The notes under the pieces are model-generated. The model ran no database searches, was not told where the DNA came from, and saw only the letters and a list, made by a program, of their open reading frames with translations. Below, piece by piece: positions 18,953-28,255 of a DNA stretch of 64,000 nt (positions are counted from its first letter, which is position 1; the number at the start of each line of letters is the position of its first letter). The position numbers and the translations under genes are program-made. The DNA comes from Comamonas sp. lk (GTDB taxonomy: Bacteria > Pseudomonadota > Gammaproteobacteria > Burkholderiales > Burkholderiaceae_C), in contig NZ_UOOB01000001.1 in NCBI RefSeq assembly GCF_900564145.1, positions 1 through 64,000 of the forward strand, given 5' to 3'.

Positions 18953-19903
18953 TCAGTTCAAAGCCATGCTCAGGCGGCGGCGGTAGCTGTTGACCATGGC
19001 TGTTGCTTCGTCCTGCTCGGCGCTGTTCTTGCCCACCAGCTCGATGCCGCCTGCCGTCTTGCCGGGCACGGCATCCTGCTTTTTGGGCTTGGGCGGCGTC
19101 AGCAGCTCGAGAATGGCCACAAACAGCTTGCGAGCGGCCTGAGCGTTCCACTCCTTGTCGCGCATGATGATTTCCAGCAGCTCGTCCATGGCCAGCGTCC
19201 ACTGGCTGTGCGCCAGCAGGCCGCGGGCGCGGTCGAAGCGGGCGTCGAAATCGCGTTTGTTGGCGGCAATCGCCGCGTCATAGCGGGCGATGTCGGCGTT
19301 GTCGCCGCTCATGGCAAATTCCAAGGCCTGCAGCCACTGGTTGAGGGCTTCAAAGCGCAGCGGCTGAGGAATGCGCTTGATGGGCTCGGCCAGCAGAGCG
19401 CGGGCTTCTTCAAAGCCTCCGGTAGCAATCAGCAGGCGCACATAGTCAAAACGGGCATCGTCGTTGCCGGGGTCGCTGGCCAGGGCATCGGCCAGCTTTT
19501 GCAGTGCGGCAGCGGTGTCGCCAGACTCCAGCAGGGCATGGGCTTCGTCGGTTTCGGCCTCGGCCGCCAGCTCGCCTGCCGAGGGCAGGTGCTTGTCCAG
19601 AAACGCGCGCAGCTGGCCTTCGGTCTGGGCGCCCATGAAACCGTCCACGGGCTTGCCGTCGATCATCAGCACGCAGGTGGGAATGGAACGGATGCCGAAC
19701 ATGCCGGCCAGTTGCTGCTCCTGGTCGGAGTCGATCTTGGCCAGCGTGAAGCGGCCTTCGTAATCCGTCTCCAGCTTCTCCAGCACCGGGCCCAGCGTCT
19801 TGCAAGGGCCGCACCAGGGCGCCCAGAAGTCCACCAGCACCGGCACTTGCGTGGAGGCGGCAACAACTTCGGCTTCAAAATTCTCTATGGTGACGTCAAT
19901 CAT
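18953..19903 (-). CDS. Thioredoxin-TPR protein (CnoX/YbbN-like)
   Basis: The 316-residue product has an N-terminal thioredoxin fold with an intact WCGPC active site (cysteines 31 and 34) and a C-terminal helical region with TPR-like repeats. That layout is the YbbN/CnoX family, chaperone-linked redox proteins that hand substrates to GroEL. E. coli YbbN lacks the full CxxC; this version keeps it and could be a true oxidoreductase. MIDVTIENFE at 19903 is the family start; the open frame extends 40 codons upstream without support. Confidence 0.9.
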   Translation of the reverse strand: MIDVTIENFEAEVVAASTQVPVLVDFWAPWCGPCKTLGPVLEKLETDYEGRFTLAKIDSDQEQQLAGMFGIRSIPTCVLMIDGKPVDGFMGAQTEGQLRAFLDKHLPSAGELAAEAETDEAHALLESGDTAAALQKLADALASDPGNDDARFDYVRLLIATGGFEEARALLAEPIKRIPQPLRFEALNQWLQALEFAMSGDNADIARYDAAIAANKRDFDARFDRARGLLAHSQWTLAMDELLEIIMRDKEWNAQAARKLFVAILELLTPPKPKKQDAVPGKTAGGIELVGKNSAEQDEATAMVNSYRRRLSMALN

Positions 19904-20246
19904 GTGATTCCCAAGCGATGGCTTGACGTGCAGACGCCGTGGCGGGCTGCACGCCTTGATGGTTCTCAAAACCCGGTTCCTGGCCCTGCAGCAAGGCCTT
20001 GGAGGCGATGCGCAATTCTCCACGCAAATCCGCAGTCTCAGAGCTTAGGCTGACAGGCTTCAGGTCTTTGCTCTTGAAATGGAAGCTGTCTGCGCAGGAT
20101 TCAAGAGCAAGTCAGGCTGTTTTCTTTTGAAATCAAGACAGAACAAGCGCTGAAAGCTCATTTTTTGCGAGCTTGAATAGCGCGACCCGCGCAGGTGCTC
20201 CGCTATATTGGCGTTTCATGCATCCAGCCGCCCAAGGAGCGCCGTC
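19904..20246. other. Intergenic region with an 11-bp inverted repeat
   Basis: This 343-base gap lies between the divergent thioredoxin-like and ABC genes. It contains a perfect inverted repeat, TTGCTCTTGAA (20068-20078) and TTCAAGAGCAA (20100-20110), with a 21-base loop. A TATATT box at 20204-20209 lies shortly before the ABC start but has no well-spaced -35 partner. I see no gene here. Confidence 0.6.
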
Positions 20247-21221
20247 TTGATTGAAGTGTCACAACTGGTGTTTGAGTACCCGGGCCATCGCGCGCTAGAC
20301 GGGGTCAGTCTGAAGATAGACGCAGGCAGCGTGACGGCGCTGGTCGGCCCCAATGGGGCGGGCAAGTCCACGCTGATGCGCTGCATTGCGGGGCTGGATC
20401 AGCCGCTGTCGGGTCAGATCCGCGTCAAAGGCCTGTCGGTGCAGGAGCAGCCGCGCGAGGTGCACCGGCATCTGGGCTATCTGTCCGACTTCTACGGCCT
20501 GTACGACCGGCTCAGCGTGGCCCGCTGCCTGCAGTACTCGGCCCTGTCCATGGGTGTGGCCGAAGATCAGGTCGCGGCCCGCGTGCAGCAGGTGGCAGCC
20601 CAGCTGGGGCTGGCGGACTTGCTGCAGCGCTATCCCACCGAGCTTTCGCGCGGCCAGCGCCAGCGGGTGGCAATTGCCCAGGCCATCGTGCACCAGCCCA
20701 GCGTGCTGCTGCTGGACGAGCCGGCCAGCGGCCTGGACCCGGATGCCCGCAGCCAGCTCTCGCAGCTGTTTCGCCATTTGCAGGCCCAGGGCATGACACT
20801 GGTGGTCTCCAGCCACATCCTCAGCGAACTCGATGAGTACTGCAGCCACATCCTGAGCATTCGCAGCGGCCGCATTGAAAGCCATGAGGCATTGCAGGCC
20901 GGCCCCGCCCTCTCCGCGACGGAGCAAGCGGCAGAACCGTCCGTGCTGTATGCGCTGGAGATTGCAGCGCCGCTTCAGACCGCCGGCTTCGAGGCCTCGC
21001 TACGCCAGGCCCTGCAAGGTTTGACGCTACAGGACTTCGACGCCAGCGGCAGCCGCCCGATTCAGCTGTGGCTGCCCGCCTCGCCCGCCGCACGCGCCAG
21101 CTGGCTGGCCGGACTGGTTCAGGCCGGCATTCCTGTCGCCGCCCTGGCCCCGGTGCGCGAACGCCTGCAGGACCGCTATGCCCGCAACGCCCAAGCGGCA
21201 CAGAACCAGGAGCAGCCATGA
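20247..21221 (+). CDS. ABC transporter ATP-binding protein (exporter type)
   Basis: A 324-residue ATPase subunit with Walker A GPNGAGKST, signature LSRGQRQR, Walker B VLLLDEPASGLD and switch histidine SSHIL, followed by a divergent C-terminal domain of about 100 residues. The layout resembles CcmA/NatA-type export ATPases. The start is TTG at 20247, giving MIEVSQLVFEY, with AAGGAG at 20234-20239. Its stop overlaps the start of the membrane subunit as ATGA, so the two are translationally coupled. The substrate is unknown. Confidence 0.9.
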   Translation: MIEVSQLVFEYPGHRALDGVSLKIDAGSVTALVGPNGAGKSTLMRCIAGLDQPLSGQIRVKGLSVQEQPREVHRHLGYLSDFYGLYDRLSVARCLQYSALSMGVAEDQVAARVQQVAAQLGLADLLQRYPTELSRGQRQRVAIAQAIVHQPSVLLLDEPASGLDPDARSQLSQLFRHLQAQGMTLVVSSHILSELDEYCSHILSIRSGRIESHEALQAGPALSATEQAAEPSVLYALEIAAPLQTAGFEASLRQALQGLTLQDFDASGSRPIQLWLPASPAARASWLAGLVQAGIPVAALAPVRERLQDRYARNAQAAQNQEQP

Positions 21222-22615
21222 TGCGCAACCCTGAATTTCAGCGCCAGCTCTGGCTTAACTGGCGTCCCTCGCTGCTGGCCTGGAGTTTGGGCTTCACCGC
21301 CCTGATCCTGATGCTGCCGCTGGCCCTGTCCTCGCCCCAGAATCGCGGCGGCGCGCTGGGCACGACCGCCCTGGTCGGCCTGTGGGCTGCGGCGGCACTG
21401 TACGGCAGCGTGCTGGCCGGGCGCAGCCTGGGCGAGGAAGCCAACCAAAACCCCTGGGACTGGCAGCGTCTGTCGGCCCTCTCGCCCTGGCAGATGGCTT
21501 GGGGCAAGCTGCTGGGCGCAGCCCTGCCCGCCTGGCTGTATACGCTGTGGTTTGCGCTGGCCCTGCTGTTCGTCTCCACCACCTGGGTGCCGGCACCGCA
21601 CGTGGGTTGGCACACCGTGGGACTGGCCGTGCTCTGGGGTCTGGCACTGCAGAGCTGGGCCATGAACTCCGTGCTAATGAGCTGGGGCCAGCACGACATC
21701 CCCGTCAACCGCCGCCGCGCGGCGCTGCTGCCCTTGCTGCTGCTGTTTTTCCTGCCCGGGCCTTTTCTGGGCCGCCTGTATCAGCAGCTGTTCGACGACA
21801 GCGGCGGGCCCGTGCTCTGGTGGGGCCTCCATGTGGGCAGCCTGGGCATGGCCTATCTGTTTGGTGCCCAGGTGCTGGGCCTGGGTCTGCTGGCACTGTG
21901 GCGCCAGCTGTGCACCCGGCTTGATGTGCGCACCCTGCCCTGGGCCTGGCCCCTGGGTCTGGCCGTGAGCGGCTGGTTTGCCGGCGGCACTTTCAACCAG
22001 GGTCTGTCGGCCTTCTGGGCCAGCACCGCCTGGCTTGCCTTGCTGGGCACGGTCTACGTCGCCCTGCAGCATATGGATCAGCACTTGCGCGCCTGGCGCC
22101 AGGTGCAGTGGTCGGCCAGCCGGGGCCGCTGGCGCGAAATGTTCGAAGCCCTGCCGCTGTGGCCCGTCAGTCTGGCCCTGGCGTTTGCGGCTTCCGTGCT
22201 GGTGCTGCTCACGCCCGGCAAGGCAGAAATCGCCATGGGCAGCGCCTCGGGCAGGTTTGCCCTGTTTTTCTGTTTGCAGCTGCTGCGCGACTGTCTGCTG
22301 CTCACCGGCTTTGCCCTGCTGGTGGGCAAGCTCAAGTCGCCCATGACCGCCTTTGTCATTGCCTGGCTGATCATCAACATCGCCGCGCCGCTGCTGGCCT
22401 TTGGCGTGGCCGGCCATGCCGGCGCCACCCTGGTGCAACCCGTCATCGCCCTGCTGTACTCCAGCATGGATGCAGACACCGTACGCCACGGGCGGGACTG
22501 GCTGCCCTGGATGTCGCTGGGTCTGCAGACGCTGCTGGCCCTGGGCTGGGTGATCTACATCTTCCGCGACCGGGTACTGGGCTTTGCACGCGAGAGCCGG
22601 GCCCACGGAGTCTGA
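21218..22615 (+). CDS. ABC transporter membrane subunit
   Basis: A 465-residue hydrophobic protein with about ten predicted membrane segments, beginning MMRNPEFQRQLWLNWRPSLL. It overlaps the ATPase gene by 4 bases and is presumably its permease. The sequence resembles ABC-2-type permeases only in general layout, and I do not recognise a specific subfamily. Candidate cargos (a lipid, a cation or a peptide) cannot be separated from sequence alone. Confidence 0.82.
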   Translation: MMRNPEFQRQLWLNWRPSLLAWSLGFTALILMLPLALSSPQNRGGALGTTALVGLWAAAALYGSVLAGRSLGEEANQNPWDWQRLSALSPWQMAWGKLLGAALPAWLYTLWFALALLFVSTTWVPAPHVGWHTVGLAVLWGLALQSWAMNSVLMSWGQHDIPVNRRRAALLPLLLLFFLPGPFLGRLYQQLFDDSGGPVLWWGLHVGSLGMAYLFGAQVLGLGLLALWRQLCTRLDVRTLPWAWPLGLAVSGWFAGGTFNQGLSAFWASTAWLALLGTVYVALQHMDQHLRAWRQVQWSASRGRWREMFEALPLWPVSLALAFAASVLVLLTPGKAEIAMGSASGRFALFFCLQLLRDCLLLTGFALLVGKLKSPMTAFVIAWLIINIAAPLLAFGVAGHAGATLVQPVIALLYSSMDADTVRHGRDWLPWMSLGLQTLLALGWVIYIFRDRVLGFARESRAHGV

Positions 22616-22732
22616 GCACAGCCCCTACAGCGGCCCTTGGCGGCCGCGCAACTAACCCGTTGCTGCCGCTGCCAATGCTAAAACCGTAAAATCGGGGGTT
22701 CCACTAGGCCGGGCGGCAGCGCCCTGAAGAAC

Positions 22733-23227
22733 ATGAACCCCATCCAAGTTGGCGTGGTCATGGGTTCCAGCAGCGACTGGGACACCATGCAGCACGCAGT
22801 TGCCATCCTCCAGCAATTCGGTATCGCCTTCGAGGCCAAGGTCGTTTCGGCCCACCGCATGCCGGACGACATGTTCCGCTTTGCCGAAGCTGCTGCCGAT
22901 CGCGGCATCAAGGCCATCATCGCCGGGGCCGGCGGCGCCGCCCACCTGCCCGGCATGATTGCCGCCAAGACCACCGTACCCGTGCTGGGTGTGCCCGTGG
23001 CCAGCCGCCATCTGCAAGGCGTGGATTCGCTGCACTCCATCGTGCAAATGCCCAAGGGCGTGCCCGTGGCCACCTTTGCCATCGGCAATGCCGGTGCCGC
23101 CAATGCTGCACTGTTTGCCGTGGCCCTGCTGGCCAATGAAGATGCTGCGCTGCGCGCCAAGCTTGAAGCCTTCCGCGTCGAGCAGACCGAAGCCGCCCGC
23201 AATATGACGCTGCCGGTGAACGAATGA
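22733..23227 (+). CDS. purE: N5-carboxyaminoimidazole ribonucleotide mutase
   Basis: Converts N5-CAIR to CAIR in de novo purine synthesis. At 164 residues it is the usual class I size, with [12 protein letters not shown] near the N-terminus, SAHRMPDDM, the [11 protein letters not shown] loop and [15 protein letters not shown]. It is coupled to purK by a 4-base ATGA overlap, so the bicarbonate-fixing pair is made together. Confidence 0.98.
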   Translation: MNPIQVGVVMGSSSDWDTMQHAVAILQQFGIAFEAKVVSAHRMPDDMFRFAEAAADRGIKAIIAGAGGAAHLPGMIAAKTTVPVLGVPVASRHLQGVDSLHSIVQMPKGVPVATFAIGNAGAANAALFAVALLANEDAALRAKLEAFRVEQTEAARNMTLPVNE

Positions 23228-24393
23228 ACGACAAACAAGTCATTCTTCCCGGCGCCACGCTGGGCGTGCTGGGCGGCGGCCAGCTGGGCCGCATGTTTGC
23301 CCACTCCGCACAAGCCATGGGCTACTTCACGGCCGTGCTGGACAAGGACGAAACCAGCCCCGCAGGTCTGGTGAGCCACCAGCACATACGCACCGGCTAT
23401 GAAGACCCGCAAGGCCTGGCCGAACTGGCCAGTGTCTGCGCTGCCGTGACCACCGAATTCGAGAACGTGCCTGCCGCTGCGCTCAACCAGCTCGCGGCCA
23501 GTCTGCCCGTCTCGCCTGCCGGCTCCGCCGTGGCCATTGCCCAGGACCGTGCGGCCGAAAAAGCCCATTTTGTGAAGTGCGGCGTGCCCTGCGCGCCTTA
23601 CGCCGTGATCGAGACCCCCGAGCAGCTGACCGCCGTCAATGACGCGCTGCTGCCCGGCATCCTGAAAACCTCCCGCATGGGCTATGACGGCAAGGGCCAG
23701 ATCCGCGTCAAGACCCGCGCCGAGCTGATTGCCGGATGGGACGAGCTGGGCCGCGTGGCCTGCGTGCTGGAGAAAATGCTGCCGCTGGCCCACGAATGCT
23801 CGGTCATCGTGGCCCGTGGCCGTGACGGCACCATCGTCAACCTGCCCGTGCAGCGCAATCTGCACCGCGACGGCATTCTGGCCGTGACCGAGGTTTACGA
23901 AGGAAACCTGCCTGCAACGCAAGTGGAACAAGCGATTACGGCTGCGAAATCCGTAGCAATCGGCCTGGACTACGTCGGCGTGCTGTGTGTGGAATTCTTT
24001 GTGCTGGACAACGAGCAGCTGGTGGTCAACGAAATTGCCCCACGCCCGCACAACAGCGGCCACTACAGCCAGAACGCGCTGGACGTGTCGCAGTTTGAGC
24101 TGCAAGTGCGCTGCATGACCAATCTGCCCCTGGTGCAGCCGCGCCAGCACAGCGCCACCATCATGCTCAACCTGCTGGGCGACCTGTGGTTCAAGGACGG
24201 CGGCGATGCGCCCGTGGCTCCGGCCTGGGATCAGATCCTGGCCCTTCCCGGCTGCCATCTGCATTTGTACGGCAAGGTCGATGCCAAGCGTGCCCGCAAG
24301 ATGGGTCACCTGAACATCACCGCCGCCACACCCGAGCAGGTGCGCGCCACCGCGCTGAAGGCCGCCGAAATCCTCGGCATTCCCGCGTTTTAA
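23224..24393 (+). CDS. purK: N5-carboxyaminoimidazole ribonucleotide synthase
   Basis: ATP-grasp enzyme that carboxylates AIR to N5-CAIR, the substrate for PurE encoded just before. The 389-residue product has the opening [13 protein letters not shown], the ATP-grasp segment [12 protein letters not shown] and the metal-site region [15 protein letters not shown]. The overlap with purE makes the operon clear. A Sua5-type gene follows 11 bases later. Confidence 0.98.
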   Translation: MNDKQVILPGATLGVLGGGQLGRMFAHSAQAMGYFTAVLDKDETSPAGLVSHQHIRTGYEDPQGLAELASVCAAVTTEFENVPAAALNQLAASLPVSPAGSAVAIAQDRAAEKAHFVKCGVPCAPYAVIETPEQLTAVNDALLPGILKTSRMGYDGKGQIRVKTRAELIAGWDELGRVACVLEKMLPLAHECSVIVARGRDGTIVNLPVQRNLHRDGILAVTEVYEGNLPATQVEQAITAAKSVAIGLDYVGVLCVEFFVLDNEQLVVNEIAPRPHNSGHYSQNALDVSQFELQVRCMTNLPLVQPRQHSATIMLNLLGDLWFKDGGDAPVAPAWDQILALPGCHLHLYGKVDAKRARKMGHLNITAATPEQVRATALKAAEILGIPAF

Positions 24394-24404
24394 GAGGACG
24401 ACAC

Positions 24405-25403
24405 GTGATTCTGGATGGAAAGCTGGACGCCTCGGTACAAGCCGCCGCCGCCGCCCTGCAAAACGGGCAGCTGCTGGGCTTGCCCACCGAGACGGTTTAC
24501 GGTCTGGCCGCCGACAGCGACAACGATGCTGCCGTGGCGCAAATCTTTGCCGCCAAGGGCCGGCCAGCCAACCATCCGCTGATCGTGCATGTGGCCGACG
24601 CCGGCGCCATCACCCGCTATGCCAAGGAGGTACCGGTCTTTGCCCAGCAACTGATCGATGCTTTCTGGCCCGGCCCGCTGACCCTGATCCTGCCGCGCCT
24701 GCCCCAGACTGCCAAGGCCTCGACCGGCGGCCAGGACAGCGTGGGACTGCGCTGCCCGTCCCACCCCGTGGCGCACGCCGTGCTCAAAGCCTGCCAGCAG
24801 CTTCAGCCCCCGGTCTGGGGCGTCTCTGCGCCCAGCGCCAACAAGTTCGGCCGCGTCAGCCCCACCACGGCCCAGCACGTGGCCACCGAGTTTGGCGACG
24901 CGTTGCTGGTGCTGGACGGCGGCGCCTGCGAAGTCGGCATTGAATCCACCATAGTGGACTGCACGCGCGGCGTGCCCGTGCTGCTGCGCCCAGGCTCCAT
25001 CACCCGCGACGATATCCAACAGGCTTGCGGCCTGCGACCGCTCTCGAAAGATGAGCTCCCAACGCATACGCCAAGAGCATCAGGCACACTTTTGGCGCAT
25101 TACGCGCCGAATGCCAAGGTGCGCCTCATGGACGCCAAGCAGCTGCAATCGGCGCTGGACATTCTGGGCAGTGAAGGCAAGCACATTGCGGTCTATCACC
25201 GCAGCCCGCTGCAATGCGCATCTCCGGCCATCACGCTGCGCGCCATGCCCCAGCAAGCCCTGGACGCAGCGCGCGAGCTGTTCGGCATGTTGCGTGACTT
25301 TGACGAAGTCGGCGCCCAGCTGATCTGGATCGAAACCCCGCCCGAAACGACAGACTGGGAAGGCGTGCGCGACCGCCTACTGCGCGCCGCCGCTGCGGGT
25401 TAA
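24405..25403 (+). CDS. Threonylcarbamoyl-AMP synthase, Sua5 long form
   Basis: Makes threonylcarbamoyl-adenylate from threonine, bicarbonate and ATP for the universal t6A37 tRNA modification. The N-terminal YrdC domain shows GLPTETVYGLAADS, KGRPANHPLIVHV, the SAPSANKFGRVSPTTA loop and GIESTIVDC. An additional C-terminal Sua5 domain (beginning around GTLLAHYAPNAKVRL) makes it the long form, 332 residues. The GTG at 24405 is chosen, with AGAGGA upstream, just after purK. tsaB, for the same pathway, lies 9 kb downstream. Confidence 0.92.
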   Translation: MILDGKLDASVQAAAAALQNGQLLGLPTETVYGLAADSDNDAAVAQIFAAKGRPANHPLIVHVADAGAITRYAKEVPVFAQQLIDAFWPGPLTLILPRLPQTAKASTGGQDSVGLRCPSHPVAHAVLKACQQLQPPVWGVSAPSANKFGRVSPTTAQHVATEFGDALLVLDGGACEVGIESTIVDCTRGVPVLLRPGSITRDDIQQACGLRPLSKDELPTHTPRASGTLLAHYAPNAKVRLMDAKQLQSALDILGSEGKHIAVYHRSPLQCASPAITLRAMPQQALDAARELFGMLRDFDEVGAQLIWIETPPETTDWEGVRDRLLRAAAAG

Positions 25404-25485
25404 ACGGCCCCAAACAAGCTCTTTAGCTAAGTTCAAAGTAAAGATACAAATTTTTATTCGTTTTCTTTATTAGCGGCTTTCTCTA

Positions 25486-25517
25486 ACCTTTGATGCATCA
25501 ACTGCAACATCAAAGGT
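25486..25517 (+). promoter_or_regulatory. Perfect 10-bp inverted repeat over the ribosome-binding site of the organosulfur operon
   Basis: ACCTTTGATG (25486-25495) and CATCAAAGGT (25508-25517) are exact complements with a 12-base spacer. The right arm contains AAAGG, the only plausible Shine-Dalgarno site for the ATG at 25525. In RNA the hairpin would hide it; in DNA it could be an operator. The preceding 80 bases are unusually AT-rich (for example TTTTTATTCGTTTTCTTTAT), as expected for an activated promoter. Confidence 0.6.
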
Positions 25518-25524
25518 CAGAACC

Positions 25525-26547
25525 ATGGGTACCCGCCGCGACGCGATTGGCAAGCTTCTCTTCATCAGCTCGGCTTCTCTGGGCCTCGCGGCCTGCTCCC
25601 GCTCGGACAACTCGGCAAGCAGCTCGCCCTCGGGCAAGCTGGCCCAGAACGGCGGCAAGGTCGTGCCGTTCAACTACCCGGACAACCCTTCTTTCGATCT
25701 GATCTATCTGGCCGACCGCCTGGGTTATTTCGAGGGCACGTCCACCCGTCCCAACTACATAGGCAAGGTCGCCGCGCCGCAGATCATTCCGCTGGTGGGC
25801 ACGGGCGACATCCACTTTGGCGCCCGCATGGTGCCCCTGGTGATTTCGGCGATTGCCGCCGGTGCCGACATGAAGGTGGTTGCCGCCGGCAGCAAGACGC
25901 TGCAGGAAGCGCCGCACATGAAGTACTTTGTGCGCAAGGATTCCGCCATCCGCACGCCCAAGGATCTGGAAGGCAAGACCATTGGCTTCAACAGCTTTGG
26001 TGCCTGCGCGGAGTTCGTCTCCAAGACCTATTTCCGCGAGCATGGCGCGGATGTGAACAAGATCAATTTTCTGGTCGTGCCCGACAACCAGAACGAGCAG
26101 GCCGTGCTCAGCAAGAACGTGGATCTGGCCATCATCCACCCGCCGCACTCCGGCGGCGCCGAGGCCAACCCCGAACTGCTGCGCCTGTGGAGCGACTACG
26201 ACCTGGACCGGGGCCTGGGCGGCATGTCGCCCTATAGCGTCAACGGCAAGTTCGCCCGTGAGAATCCGCAGGCGGTGCGCGATGTGGTCACGGCCATCGC
26301 CAAGGCCGGCAACTGGGTCAACGCCCATACCGACGAAGCGCGCCAGTACACGGCCGAACGCCTGGGCATGGAGCTCAGACATGTGGAGCGCTATGCCTAT
26401 GTGGACGACCAGATCATCACCGAGCCGCCCATCCAGTACTACATCGACATACTGGAGCGCGAAGGCAAGCTGCAGCCGGGCAAGGTCTCGGTCAAGGACG
26501 TGTACACCAACGAATTCAATCCCTTTGCCAAGGGAACGGCGGCATGA
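25525..26547 (+). CDS. NitT/TauT-type ABC substrate-binding lipoprotein
   Basis: Binding protein for an importer of the sulfonate/nitrate/taurine class. The 340-residue precursor has a lipoprotein-like signal ending LAAC (cysteine 24), then an NMT1/SsuA-type fold. It begins an operon with an ATPase, a permease, a second binding-protein-like gene and a DszC/SfnB-like monooxygenase, which suggests an organosulfur substrate. The signal is odd for gram-negative SsuA proteins, which are usually soluble, so it is probably membrane-anchored. Confidence 0.85.
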   Translation: MGTRRDAIGKLLFISSASLGLAACSRSDNSASSSPSGKLAQNGGKVVPFNYPDNPSFDLIYLADRLGYFEGTSTRPNYIGKVAAPQIIPLVGTGDIHFGARMVPLVISAIAAGADMKVVAAGSKTLQEAPHMKYFVRKDSAIRTPKDLEGKTIGFNSFGACAEFVSKTYFREHGADVNKINFLVVPDNQNEQAVLSKNVDLAIIHPPHSGGAEANPELLRLWSDYDLDRGLGGMSPYSVNGKFARENPQAVRDVVTAIAKAGNWVNAHTDEARQYTAERLGMELRHVERYAYVDDQIITEPPIQYYIDILEREGKLQPGKVSVKDVYTNEFNPFAKGTAA

Positions 26548-27422
26548 GTGGGAGCCCTGCCATCAAGATCCAGGCACGCGATGTGCGCATGGATTTCTCC
26601 ATCGCCGATGACCGAGGGCGCAAGCAGCAGATCTCGGCACTGCAGGACTTCAATCTCGACATCCGCGAAGGCGAGTTCTTCACCATCCTCGGCCCTTCGG
26701 GCTGCGGCAAATCCACGTTTTTGAACGTGCTGGCCGGCCTGTCCCGCAAGACGGGCGGCAGCATAGACATAGACGGGCAGGCGGCCAGCGGCATCAACCG
26801 CCAGCAAGGCGTGGTGTTTCAGGGCTATGCGCTGTTTCCCTGGCGCAACGTGCTGCAGAACATAGAGATGGGGCTGGAGATTCGCCAGGTGCCGCGACGC
26901 GAGCGCCGGCAGACGGCCGAGCATTTTCTGCACCTGGTGGGACTGGACGGTTTTGGCCACCGCTATCCGCATGAGCTGTCCGGCGGCATGCGCCAACGTG
27001 TGGCGATTGCGCGTGCGCTGGCCTACTCGCCCAGCCTGCTGCTGATGGATGAGCCTTTTGCCGCGCTGGATGCGCAAACCCGTGAAATTCTGCAATCCGA
27101 GCTGCTGCGCATCTGGGAGCAGCACAAGACCACCATCGTCTTCATCACCCACAGCCTGGATGAAGCGATTTACCTGTCGGACCGCATGGCGGTGATGACG
27201 CACCGCCCCGGCCGCATCAAGTCCATTCTCGAAGTGCCGCTGGCCCGCCCCCGGCCTGCGGAAATCCGCCACTCGCCGGCTTTTGTCCAGCTGCGCGAGC
27301 AGGCCTGGGACATTCTGCGCGACGAGGTCGCCTTTGCCAGCGGCCACCGCCAGCAACCGCTGGCCCCCATCACGCCCAGCGCCCCCGACTATTCCCTGGC
27401 CTTGCGAGGATTTGCCGTATGA
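26544..27422 (+). CDS. ABC transporter ATP-binding protein (SsuB/TauB type)
   Basis: A 292-residue importer ATPase with Walker A GPSGCGKST, Q-loop GVVFQGYALFPWRNV, signature LSGGMRQRVAIARAL, Walker B LLLMDEPFAALD and switch ITHSLDEAIYLSDR, all typical of the nitrate/sulfonate/taurine family. It overlaps the binding-protein gene and the permease gene by 4 bases each, showing translational coupling. The C-terminal 40 residues are variable. Confidence 0.93.
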   Translation: MSGSPAIKIQARDVRMDFSIADDRGRKQQISALQDFNLDIREGEFFTILGPSGCGKSTFLNVLAGLSRKTGGSIDIDGQAASGINRQQGVVFQGYALFPWRNVLQNIEMGLEIRQVPRRERRQTAEHFLHLVGLDGFGHRYPHELSGGMRQRVAIARALAYSPSLLLMDEPFAALDAQTREILQSELLRIWEQHKTTIVFITHSLDEAIYLSDRMAVMTHRPGRIKSILEVPLARPRPAEIRHSPAFVQLREQAWDILRDEVAFASGHRQQPLAPITPSAPDYSLALRGFAV

Positions 27423-28255
27423 CCGAGTCGACCGCCTCGGCAAGCCCCCGCGCTGCCCTCACCTTCCGCTCGGGCTTGAATTTATGGAAATTGGGCGCGA
27501 AGTGGTTGGAACGCCTGGCCTGCCTGCTCTTGTTTTTTTCGATCTGGGAGTTTCTGCCGCGTGCAGGCATCGTCAGCTCGGCCTTTCTGAGCCCGCCTTC
27601 CGCCGTGCTGGCCGCCATCGCCCAGCTGATAGAAAACGGACAGCTGAACAAGCACATCTTCGCCAGCCTGCAGCGTTCGCTGGCAGGCCTGTCGCTGGCC
27701 ATTCTGGCCGGCGTGAGTCTGGGCCTGCTGATGGGTGTGATACGCCGCTTTGAAGCCTTCGTCGATCCTCTGCTGCAGCTGTTCAGACAGGTCTCGGCTC
27801 TGGCTTTGTTTCCGGTATTTCTGCTGTTCTTCGGCATTGGCGAAGCCTCCAAGATCGCCATCATTTTCTGGGCGGCTTTCTGGCCCGTGCTGCTCAATGC
27901 CATCAGCGGCGTCAAGCAGGTGGAAAAGCTGCTGATTCACTCGGCGCTGTCCATGGGTGCCACACGCGGCTTCATCTTCTTCAAGGTCATCTTGCCGGCC
28001 GCTGCGCCTTCCATCTTCACTGGCATTCGCTTGGCCGGGGCTTACTCCATCACCGCCCTGGTGGCGGCCGAGATGATTGGCTCGCACGCAGGCCTGGGCT
28101 TTCTGACGCTGAACTCACAGGAGATCTTCCAGATTCCCAGCATGTATGCCGGCATCGTCCTGCTGGCCTTGCTGGGCCTGGCGCTCAACTATGTGCTGGC
28201 CTTGCTGGAAAAGCGGCTGACGCGCTGGCGCAACGGGCTGGAGTTTCATGAGTAA
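27419..28255 (+). CDS. ABC transporter permease (SsuC/TauC type)
   Basis: A 278-residue membrane subunit with six predicted segments and the binding-protein-dependent EAA loop (HSALSMGATRGFIFFKVILP, near residues 178-197) that contacts the ATPase. It is fused by 4-base overlap to the ATPase gene and overlaps the next gene by 8 bases. Homology is to the sulfonate/taurine permease family. Confidence 0.92.
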   Translation: MTESTASASPRAALTFRSGLNLWKLGAKWLERLACLLLFFSIWEFLPRAGIVSSAFLSPPSAVLAAIAQLIENGQLNKHIFASLQRSLAGLSLAILAGVSLGLLMGVIRRFEAFVDPLLQLFRQVSALALFPVFLLFFGIGEASKIAIIFWAAFWPVLLNAISGVKQVEKLLIHSALSMGATRGFIFFKVILPAAAPSIFTGIRLAGAYSITALVAAEMIGSHAGLGFLTLNSQEIFQIPSMYAGIVLLALLGLALNYVLALLEKRLTRWRNGLEFHE

